The notes under the pieces were generated by a model. The model was not told the DNA's origin, ran no database searches, and saw only the letters and a list, made by a program, of their open reading frames with translations. Shown one piece after another: positions 42,962 to 50,972 of a stretch of DNA of 64,000 nt (positions are counted from its first letter, which is position 1; each line of letters opens with the position of its first letter). The position numbers were made by a program, and so were the translations under genes. This stretch comes from Pedobacter quisquiliarum (lineage in GTDB: Bacteria > Bacteroidota > Bacteroidia > Sphingobacteriales > Sphingobacteriaceae), in the NCBI RefSeq assembly GCF_014642175.1, contig NZ_BMIL01000004.1, positions 62,001 to 126,000 on the forward strand. Reading direction: 5' to 3'.

Positions 42962-44812
42962 ATGAGAAATCTTTTTACCTCGTTACTATTAGTCGCTTCG
43001 CTCCAGGTTTTTTCCCAGGTTCCTAAACTCGAAAGGGTAGAACCCATGTCATGGTGGGTAGGCATGCACAACCCGAAATTACAGCTGCTGGTACACGGCG
43101 ATCAAATTGCCGATGCCACCGTACAGCTCAACTACCCTGGTGTGTCGCTCGTTAAAGTTAACAAGGTAGAAAATCCAAACTACTTGTTCCTGGACCTGGA
43201 GATCAGTTCAGCAGCGAAAGCGGGCAAGTTCCCCATTACTTTTACGCAAAAAGGGAAGAAAACCCTTAGCTATACTTACGTGCTGAACAACCGGGATCAA
43301 ACGCCTGGGCGTATTCAGCCGGTGACCAGCAAAGACCTTATTTACCTGCTTATGCCTGACCGTTTCGCCAATGGCGATCCATCTAACGATGTGGTTAAAG
43401 GCCTACAGGAAACCAAACTAAACCGCGACTCCATGTATTACCGCCATGGGGGCGATATTCAGGGTGTAATCAACAACCTTGACTATTTTAATGATCTTGG
43501 CGTTACCGCCATCTGGATGACTCCAGAAATTGAAAATGACATGAAGCAAGCCTCTTACCACGGCTATGCTGCTACCGATAACTATAAGATCGATCCGCGA
43601 TACGGCACCAATGCGCTGTACAAAACCTATGTGGAAAAAGCACATGCAAAAGGATTGAAAGTTATTAAAGACATCGTACATAACCATATCGGCACGGGTC
43701 ACTACACCTATAAAGATATGCCCATGAAAGATTGGTTAAATCAATGGCCAGCCTATACACAAACCAACTACCGCGATCAGCCGGTAATGGATATACATGC
43801 TTCAGAGGCAGACAAGAAGCGCATGCTTGATGGCTGGTTCGTGCCATCCATGCCCGATCTGAACCACAGAAATCCATATGTTCAGAACTACCTTACACAG
43901 AACCACATCTGGTGGATCGAGTATGCTGGAATCGATGGACTGCGCTTAGATACTTACCCGTACAACGACGGCGAATACATGGCCGACTGGGCACTGAAAG
44001 TTAAAGCAGAATTCCCAACCTTGTCGATCTTCGGCGAGACCCTGGTGAATTCAGCAGCTTCACAATCCTACTTCACTGGCGGCAACACCAGCAACCGCGG
44101 TATGGATACCAACCTGCCAGGCATCACAGATGCGGTATTAAAAGATGCCATCTATGAAGCGCTAAATGGCAAACCAGGATGGACCGACGGCATCTTCCGT
44201 TTATATTCAACCCTTGCGCAAGACTTCCTTTATAAAGATCCATCAAGCAATGTTGTGTTTATGGACAACCATGATATGAGTCGTTTTTACTCCATGGTAA
44301 ACGAAGACCTCAACAAATACAAAAGTGGGATGGCCATGTTGTTAACTTTGCGGGGTATCCCTCAAATCTACTACGGTACAGAGATTCTGATGAAGAACTA
44401 CTCTAATCCGGACGGCCTTGTCCGTTCTGATTTTCCGGGTGGATGGAAAGCTGATAAAGTCAACAAATTCACAAAGGCAGGTAGAACTGAAAATGAAAAT
44501 CAGGCCTTTGATTTTGTAAGCACCCTTGCAAAATACCGTAAAAGCAGTGCGGCCCTAACCACGGGTAAGCTCATGCAGTTTATTCCTGAAGATGGTTTGT
44601 TCGTGTACTTCAGATATGCGGAAGACAACAAGAAAACAGTTATGGTGATCGTGAATTCAGAAGACAAAGCTAAATCGCTGAAAACTGCACGATTTGCAGA
44701 GCGCATCCAAACGGCAACTGCTGTAACCAACATCATCACAGGAGAGAAAATCGATAACATCAACACCATAAATATCCCAGCCAGCAATACCCTGGTTTTA
44801 GAACTTAATTAA
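42962..44812 (+). CDS. Periplasmic GH13 neopullulanase/cyclomaltodextrinase (SusA-like)
   Basis: 616 residues with a signal peptide (LQVFSQ). The N-terminal immunoglobulin-like domain (about 20-115; VEPMSWWVGMHNPKLQLLVHG) is the cyclomaltodextrinase N domain. The GH13 barrel follows with LMPDRFANGDPSND, IVHNHIGTGH, GLRLDTYPY (nucleophile Asp330), FGETL (acid Glu359) and MDNHDMSRF (Asp438). A small C-terminal beta domain ends the protein. SusA-type enzymes cut alpha-1,4 bonds of imported malto-oligosaccharides and pullulan. The stop codon shares its last base with the ATG of the next gene (TAATG). Confidence 0.94.
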   Translation: MRNLFTSLLLVASLQVFSQVPKLERVEPMSWWVGMHNPKLQLLVHGDQIADATVQLNYPGVSLVKVNKVENPNYLFLDLEISSAAKAGKFPITFTQKGKKTLSYTYVLNNRDQTPGRIQPVTSKDLIYLLMPDRFANGDPSNDVVKGLQETKLNRDSMYYRHGGDIQGVINNLDYFNDLGVTAIWMTPEIENDMKQASYHGYAATDNYKIDPRYGTNALYKTYVEKAHAKGLKVIKDIVHNHIGTGHYTYKDMPMKDWLNQWPAYTQTNYRDQPVMDIHASEADKKRMLDGWFVPSMPDLNHRNPYVQNYLTQNHIWWIEYAGIDGLRLDTYPYNDGEYMADWALKVKAEFPTLSIFGETLVNSAASQSYFTGGNTSNRGMDTNLPGITDAVLKDAIYEALNGKPGWTDGIFRLYSTLAQDFLYKDPSSNVVFMDNHDMSRFYSMVNEDLNKYKSGMAMLLTLRGIPQIYYGTEILMKNYSNPDGLVRSDFPGGWKADKVNKFTKAGRTENENQAFDFVSTLAKYRKSSAALTTGKLMQFIPEDGLFVYFRYAEDNKKTVMVIVNSEDKAKSLKTARFAERIQTATAVTNIITGEKIDNINTINIPASNTLVLELN

Positions 44813-45486
44813 TGAATATCCACACTGATAAAATAGGATGCCTTTTCGATCTTGATGGCGTCCTTGTAGATACCGCTGTATACCATTACAAAGCCTGGAA
44901 AGCACTGGCAAACCGTCTGGGTTTCGACTTTACCGAAGCACAAAATGAACACCTTAAAGGTGTGAACCGCATGCGCTCCCTGGAGATGATCCTCGATTGG
45001 GGCGGCGTTTCCAAAAACGAAGAAGAGCAACTGGAACTTGCAGCAGGTAAAAACGAAGAGTACGTAGAAATGATCAGCAAGATGACCGCTGAAGAGGTGT
45101 TGCCAGGCACGCTACAACTGCTGGAGCAGTTGAAAGCCGCAGGCATCAAAATCGCCTTAGGCTCTGCGAGCAAAAACTCAGGACTGATCCTGGAAAGAAC
45201 AAACCTTGCACATTACTTCGATGCCATCGTAGATGGTAATCATGTTACCGCTTCCAAGCCTGATCCGGAAGTCTTCCTGAAAGGCGCAGCAGCAATAGGC
45301 CTCGAGCCTGCACACTGCATCGTGTTTGAAGATGCACAGGCGGGCGTGCAAGCCGCGATAAACGGTGGGATGAAAGTAGTCGGCGTAGGCCAGCAGAACA
45401 ACCTGCAAGGGGCGAACATCGTCGTAAAAGACCTTTCAGAAATCTCCGTAACACAAATCATTGACCTGGTAAACGACAAAGTATAA
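44812..45486 (+). CDS. pgmB: Beta-phosphoglucomutase
   Basis: 224 residues, HAD superfamily. The N-terminal FDLDGVLVDTAVYHYKAW has nucleophile Asp13 and general acid/base Asp15. The cap-domain core LKGVNRMRSLEMIL and LGSASKNSGLILERTNL are those of beta-PGM, and VFEDAQAGVQAAINGGM binds Mg. It converts beta-glucose 1-phosphate, the product of the adjacent GH65 phosphorylase, into glucose 6-phosphate. No signal peptide, so cytoplasmic. Translation is probably coupled to the GH13 gene through the 1-base overlap. Confidence 0.95.
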   Translation: MNIHTDKIGCLFDLDGVLVDTAVYHYKAWKALANRLGFDFTEAQNEHLKGVNRMRSLEMILDWGGVSKNEEEQLELAAGKNEEYVEMISKMTAEEVLPGTLQLLEQLKAAGIKIALGSASKNSGLILERTNLAHYFDAIVDGNHVTASKPDPEVFLKGAAAIGLEPAHCIVFEDAQAGVQAAINGGMKVVGVGQQNNLQGANIVVKDLSEISVTQIIDLVNDKV

Positions 45487-45550
45487 GAACTGCGCCGAAG
45501 CACAGCTTGCATTTAAAGCAGCGGCTCAGGGCTAAACATATTAAATACGA

Positions 45551-47869
45551 ATGAAAAATTACATCAAACCAAGCGAGTGGAATATAGTAGAGGAAGGTTT
45601 TGATCCTCATTTAAATAAAATATCAGAAAGCTTATTCAGCATCGGCAACGGCCGCATGGGCCAGCGCGCCAATTTTGAAGAGGCTTATACTGGAGATACC
45701 CTTCAGGGCAATTACGTTGCCGGCGTTTACTACCCGGATAAAACCAGGGTAGGCTGGTGGAAAAATGGTTACCCGGATTACTTTGCTAAAGTTTTAAATG
45801 CAGCAAACTGGATCGGCATCGACATCAAAGCCGATGGCGAAACACTGGACCTGAACACCGCTAAAGTGCGCGATTTTAAGCGTGTGCTGAACATGAAAGC
45901 CGGTTACCTGGAACGTTCATTTACAGCAGAGCTGCAATCAGGTAAGGTGCTGCGTGTAATTTCTAAACGTTTCTGCAGCATCGCTGATGATGAGTTGGCA
46001 GCAATTCGTTACGAGGTTGTTGCGCAGAACTTCAGCGGTACTTTAACCATCACCACGGCCATAGACGGCGATGTAAAGAACCAGGATTCCAACTATGATG
46101 AAAAGTTCTGGGAAGAAGTAAGCAAGGGCTTCCAGGCAGAGACCGCCTACATCACTTTAAGAACAAAAAAGACAAACTTTGAAGTTTGCACGGCAACCAA
46201 CACGCAGATACAGCTGAACAACAAAGCGGTAGGAGCGAAGGCAGCGCCAATAGAAAAAGAAAAATACATTGCTTCAGCGATTGAACTGCCAGTTGAAGCT
46301 GGTGACACCGTTACCATCTATAAATACGCAGCCAACGTTTCTTCACAGAACTACGATAAAGCAGCACTTCAGGGCGCCGCAACTGCGGCTATTGCGCGAG
46401 CAGTAGAAGCTGGTTTCGATGCTTTGTTCGAAGCACAAGTTGCAGCCTGGGCAAACAAATGGGAAGAGGGTGATATCCTGATTGAAGGTGACGTTGCTGC
46501 ACAGCAAGCCATCCGCTTCAACATCTTCCAATTGAACCAGACCTATACTGGTAAAGATGCCAGATTGAACATCGGGCCGAAAGGTTTTACCGGCGAGAAG
46601 TACGGGGGTTCCACTTACTGGGATACCGAAGCTTATTGCATTCCTTTCTACCTGGCCACAGCGCCACAGGAAGTTGCGAAGAACCTGCTTGTTTACCGCC
46701 ACAATCAACTGCAGAAAGCCATTGAGAACGCAGAGAAGTTAGGCTTCAAAGATGGTGCAGCGCTTTACCCGATGGTAACCATGAACGGTGAGGAGTGCCA
46801 CAACGAGTGGGAGATTACTTTTGAAGAGATCCACAGAAACGGAGCCATCGCTTTCGCGATCTACAACTACATCCGCTACACAGGTGATGCAAGTTACCTG
46901 GCATCCCACGGACTGGAAGTGCTGATCGGCATTGCACGCTTCTGGAAACAACGTGTGAACTGGAGCGCTGAGAAAAACAAATTTGTAATTCTTGGGGTAA
47001 CCGGTCCAAACGAATACGAAAACAACATCAACAACAACTGGTACACCAACAAACTTGCGGCTTGGTGCATGCGCTATGCGAAAGAAGCTGCAGAATTGGT
47101 GAAAGCAGAAGACGCATCAAGATATGAAGCGATCCTTAAGCAAGTGAACTTCAACACTCAGGAGTTTGAAGACTGGACCAGCATTGCAGACCAGATGTAC
47201 TATCCATATGATGAAAAAGCAGGGGTGTTCCTGCAGCAGGATGGCTACATGGACAAGGAGCAGATGCTTGTTTCTGAACTACCAGCAGCAGACCGTCCAT
47301 TGAACCAGAAATGGAGCTGGGACAGGATCTTAAGGTCGTGTTTCATCAAGCAGGCAGACGTACTTCAGGGTATGTACTTCTTCGAAGATGAGTTCGACAC
47401 GGAAACCCTTGAACGCAACTTCAAGTTCTACGAATCCCGTACCGTTCATGAAAGCTCACTTTCGCCATGTGTACACAGTATTCTTGCTGCCCGCTTAAGT
47501 GACGAAGAAAAAGCGTACGAGTTCTACCTGCGTACAGCACGCCTGGATCTGGACGATTACAACAACGATACCGAAGACGGCTTGCACATTACTTCTATGG
47601 CAGGTACCTGGATGAGCATTGTGGAAGGATTTGCCGGCATGAAAGTGCGCGATAATAAACTTCAGTTTAATCCATTTTTACCGAGTCAATGGCAATCGTT
47701 CTCCTTTAACATTGGTTTCAGAGGTACACAACTGAAAATCAAAATCAGCAGTGCCGAGCTTTCCATCACCAACAACAGCAGCGAAACTGTTGCCGTAAGT
47801 GTATTTAATGAAACATTTGACATCGCGCAGGGCGAGAAAAAGATATCTTTAAAAGCACTAAGCCTGTGA
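45551..47869 (+). CDS. GH65 maltose phosphorylase
   Basis: 772 residues, cytoplasmic. Domain order is the N-terminal beta-sandwich (EEGFDPHLNKISESLFSIGNGRMG), the (alpha/alpha)6 barrel with HNEWEITFEEIHRNG (residues 417-431, containing the presumed acid Glu), phosphate-site segments (HESSLSPCVHSILAARL) and a C-terminal beta domain. It phosphorolyses maltose to glucose and beta-glucose 1-phosphate. Trehalose or kojibiose phosphorylase are alternatives within GH65, but pgmB and three GH13 genes alongside favour maltose. The stop TGA overlaps the GTG start of the next gene. Confidence 0.93.
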   Translation: MKNYIKPSEWNIVEEGFDPHLNKISESLFSIGNGRMGQRANFEEAYTGDTLQGNYVAGVYYPDKTRVGWWKNGYPDYFAKVLNAANWIGIDIKADGETLDLNTAKVRDFKRVLNMKAGYLERSFTAELQSGKVLRVISKRFCSIADDELAAIRYEVVAQNFSGTLTITTAIDGDVKNQDSNYDEKFWEEVSKGFQAETAYITLRTKKTNFEVCTATNTQIQLNNKAVGAKAAPIEKEKYIASAIELPVEAGDTVTIYKYAANVSSQNYDKAALQGAATAAIARAVEAGFDALFEAQVAAWANKWEEGDILIEGDVAAQQAIRFNIFQLNQTYTGKDARLNIGPKGFTGEKYGGSTYWDTEAYCIPFYLATAPQEVAKNLLVYRHNQLQKAIENAEKLGFKDGAALYPMVTMNGEECHNEWEITFEEIHRNGAIAFAIYNYIRYTGDASYLASHGLEVLIGIARFWKQRVNWSAEKNKFVILGVTGPNEYENNINNNWYTNKLAAWCMRYAKEAAELVKAEDASRYEAILKQVNFNTQEFEDWTSIADQMYYPYDEKAGVFLQQDGYMDKEQMLVSELPAADRPLNQKWSWDRILRSCFIKQADVLQGMYFFEDEFDTETLERNFKFYESRTVHESSLSPCVHSILAARLSDEEKAYEFYLRTARLDLDDYNNDTEDGLHITSMAGTWMSIVEGFAGMKVRDNKLQFNPFLPSQWQSFSFNIGFRGTQLKIKISSAELSITNNSSETVAVSVFNETFDIAQGEKKISLKALSL

Positions 47870-49608
47870 GGAAATTAAAATATTTAGTACTTATGACCAT
47901 GATGTCTGCAACTGGCCTTGAATATGCAAACGCACAAAGCAAGGACAAACTGATGATCTACCAAATGTTGCCAAGGGTATTCAGCAACACCAATTCGCAG
48001 AATATCCCCTTCGGTACCATTGAACAGAATGGTAGTGGTAAATTTAACGACATCAATCAAAAAGCAATCGACGGGATCAAAGAGCTGGGCATTACCCACG
48101 TCTGGTATACCGGCGTCATTGCCCATGCAAGTCTTACTGATTACAGCAAGTACGGCATTCCAACAGCTGATGCCGATGTGGTTAAAGGCAGGGCAGGTTC
48201 TCCGTACGCCATCCGCGACTACTATGATGTAGACCCGGACCTGGCCGTGGACGTGAAAAACCGCATGAAGGAATTCGAAGCTTTATTGCAAAGGACCCAC
48301 AAGAACGGCCTGAAAGTAATCATCGACTTTGTGCCGAATCATGTGGCCAGAAGTTATAAATCCATCGCCAAGCCGGCGAAGGTGATCGACTTCGGAGCGC
48401 AGGATGATAAATCCGTTGCTTACCACCCGCGTAATGACTATTACTATGTGCCGGGGAAAGATTTCGTGGTGCCAACAGACAGCAATACCAACGATGGATT
48501 AGCCAGCCTTAAAGACGGTAAATTTGCGGAAAGCCCTGCGAAAGCAACTGGAAACAACGTTTTCTCTGAAGCACCAAGCAAGAATGATTGGTATGAAACG
48601 GTAAAACTGAACTACGGGGTAGATAATCAGAACAGCAGCAAAACCTACTTTGATCCCATTCCACCCGTGTGGAACAAAATGCGTGACATCCTGGTTTACT
48701 GGAGCAATAAAGGTGTAGATGGTTTCCGTTGCGATGTTGCCGAGATGGTACCTGTTGAATTCTGGAACTGGGTAATCCCGGAGTTGAAGAAAGTAAAACC
48801 TTCATTGGTGTTCATTGGTGAAGCTTATGACCCTACTGCATACGAAACCTACCTGACAAAAGGCAAGTTCGATTACCTATATGATAAAGTAGGCCTGTAT
48901 GATGGTTTAAAGCGCTTAATGCGCAATGAGCAAGATGCTAAAACTGCAGACATTGATCATGTGTGGCAAGTGGAAAGCGCAAATTTTGGCAACAAGATGC
49001 TGCGTTTCCTGGAGAACCACGATGAAGAGCGCATTGCCTCGAAGGCTTTTGCCGGCGATCCGATGTTAGCTGTTCCGGCGATGGTTGTATCTGCTACCTT
49101 ATCCGGCGGCCCGGTGATGTTATATTCCGGACAGGAAGTTGGGGAGAAAGCAGAAGGCATTTCCGGTTTCAGCGGTGATGACGGACGTACCACCATCTTC
49201 GATTACTGGGGCGTACCTGCATTGCAGCAATGGGTAAATAACGGCAAGTATGATGGCGCTTTATTAAGCGACAGTCAGAAAGCACTGCGTGCATTTTACA
49301 GCAAACTCTTTAAAATTGCAGGTAAGTCTGATGCCATCATCAATGGTAAGCACTATAACTTCCCGTTAGGGCACGACAGTCGTGGTTATGCATACCTAAG
49401 GTACACGGAAAAAGAGCGTATGCTTATCGTGGTGAACTTCGACCGGGCGCAAAGCCTGGAGCGCGAGATCAACATTCCTGCGGAGTTGTTGTCGGGTACA
49501 AAACCTGCTTCAGCAACAGAACTGCTGAACGGTGCCGCCGTTCAAATCAATGATCAAACAATTCGTGTGAAGGTAGCACCTTCCGCGGCTCAAATTATCA
49601 AATTCTAA
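47866..49608 (+). CDS. Secreted GH13 alpha-amylase-type glycosidase
   Basis: 580 residues. The start is GTG at 47866, overlapping the GH65 stop (GTGA); this start supplies the basic MRKLKY of a normal signal peptide ending YANAQ, whereas the next ATG (47893) would delete it. The catalytic set is complete: DGFRCDVAEM (nucleophile Asp290), FIGEAY (Glu319) and LENHDEER (Asp386). FVPNHVARSYKS is the conserved region I. It should degrade malto-oligosaccharides in the periplasm. The exact product pattern cannot be told. Confidence 0.93.
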   Translation: MRKLKYLVLMTMMSATGLEYANAQSKDKLMIYQMLPRVFSNTNSQNIPFGTIEQNGSGKFNDINQKAIDGIKELGITHVWYTGVIAHASLTDYSKYGIPTADADVVKGRAGSPYAIRDYYDVDPDLAVDVKNRMKEFEALLQRTHKNGLKVIIDFVPNHVARSYKSIAKPAKVIDFGAQDDKSVAYHPRNDYYYVPGKDFVVPTDSNTNDGLASLKDGKFAESPAKATGNNVFSEAPSKNDWYETVKLNYGVDNQNSSKTYFDPIPPVWNKMRDILVYWSNKGVDGFRCDVAEMVPVEFWNWVIPELKKVKPSLVFIGEAYDPTAYETYLTKGKFDYLYDKVGLYDGLKRLMRNEQDAKTADIDHVWQVESANFGNKMLRFLENHDEERIASKAFAGDPMLAVPAMVVSATLSGGPVMLYSGQEVGEKAEGISGFSGDDGRTTIFDYWGVPALQQWVNNGKYDGALLSDSQKALRAFYSKLFKIAGKSDAIINGKHYNFPLGHDSRGYAYLRYTEKERMLIVVNFDRAQSLEREINIPAELLSGTKPASATELLNGAAVQINDQTIRVKVAPSAAQIIKF

Positions 49609-49616
49609 CATCTTAT

Positions 49617-50972
49617 ATGGAACAAGTTAGCCAAAAACAAGTATCCTCAAAACCCCGCCTAAGTAAGCTACAGATCTTTAACATGAGTATGGGCTTTTTC
49701 GGAATCCAGTTCGGTTTTGCATTGCAGAACGGAAATGCTTCCAGAATCCTCCAGACCTTCGGTGCGGATGTTGAGCATTTATCTTTGTTTTGGCTAGCTG
49801 CCCCATTAACAGGCATGATCGTGCAGCCCATCATCGGGCATTATAGCGATCGTACCTGGAACCGGTTCGGCAGAAGACGTCCGTATTTCATGATCGGTGC
49901 CCTGCTTACGGCAATTGCACTGATCTTGATGCCCAACTCGGCGGTACTTGCCGGACTCCTCCCCCCAATTATTATTGGTGCAGGTATGCTGATGATTATG
50001 GATGCTTCCATAAATGTGGCAATGGAGCCCTTCCGTGCGCTGGTAGGTGATAAGCTTCCTGAAAGTCAGCGGAGCTATGGCTTCTCCACGCAAACCTTCC
50101 TGATTGGATCAGGTGCCATTGTGGGTTCCTGGCTGCCGTACATCCTTTCGGAGTATGTCGGCGTATCTAAAGTGGCTGTAGAAGGGCAAATCCCCAACAA
50201 CGTCATCTACTCCTTTTACGTCGGTGCCGCAGTGCTTATTGCCACTATCCTTTGGACCGTGATCACCACCAGAGAATATTCACCGGAAGAAATGGAAAGT
50301 CACCACGCGACCCCTATACAGGAAGAGCAACACGGCTTAATCACCATCTTCAAGGACTTCAAAAACATGCCACTTACCATGAAACAACTTGGTGTCGTGC
50401 AGTTTTTCTCCTGGTTTGCATTGTTCTCCATGTGGGTTTTCACCACACCAGCAGTCGCCCAACACATCTATAAGGTTACCCCGGGTGATACGACTTCTGC
50501 GCAATTCGCAGATGCAGCAAACTGGGTGGCATTCCTGTTCGGAATTTACAACGGGATTTCTGCCGTTTACGCACTGATCTTACCCTGGATTGCAGACAAA
50601 ACCAGTCGCAAGATTGCCCACGCTTTCTCCCTGGTTTGTGGCGGTGCCGGACTCCTGTCCATCTACTTCATCACCAATCCGGATCATTTGATCTTTTCCA
50701 TGATCGGAATCGGCCTGGCCTGGGGAAGTATCCTCTCGATGCCTTACGCCATCCTTTCCAGCTCTATTCCGGCGCGGAAGATGGGTGTGTACATGGGGAT
50801 CTTTAACTTCTTCATCACCATGCCGCAGATTGTGAATGGCTTTTTCGGTGGTATGATTGTAAAGCGTTTCTACAATGGCGAAGCGATTTACGCGATTGTA
50901 CTTGCCGGTATCTTCATGATTTTAGGTGCCATTTCTGTACTCTACATCCAAAATAATAAAGAAAAGATTTAA
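49617..50972 (+). CDS. MFS sugar transporter (SLC45/GPH-like, probable maltose uptake)
   Basis: 451 residues with about 12 hydrophobic helices. The loop between helices 2 and 3 reads GHYSDRTWNRFGRRRPYFMIG, the typical MFS A-like motif of the sucrose/maltose SLC45-GPH group, and LQNGNASRILQTFGAD near the N-terminus matches disaccharide carriers. It sits in the inner membrane between the two GH13 genes and the phosphorylase module, so proton-coupled maltose import is the likely task. The stop overlaps the next ATG by one base (TAATG). Confidence 0.9.
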   Translation: MEQVSQKQVSSKPRLSKLQIFNMSMGFFGIQFGFALQNGNASRILQTFGADVEHLSLFWLAAPLTGMIVQPIIGHYSDRTWNRFGRRRPYFMIGALLTAIALILMPNSAVLAGLLPPIIIGAGMLMIMDASINVAMEPFRALVGDKLPESQRSYGFSTQTFLIGSGAIVGSWLPYILSEYVGVSKVAVEGQIPNNVIYSFYVGAAVLIATILWTVITTREYSPEEMESHHATPIQEEQHGLITIFKDFKNMPLTMKQLGVVQFFSWFALFSMWVFTTPAVAQHIYKVTPGDTTSAQFADAANWVAFLFGIYNGISAVYALILPWIADKTSRKIAHAFSLVCGGAGLLSIYFITNPDHLIFSMIGIGLAWGSILSMPYAILSSSIPARKMGVYMGIFNFFITMPQIVNGFFGGMIVKRFYNGEAIYAIVLAGIFMILGAISVLYIQNNKEKI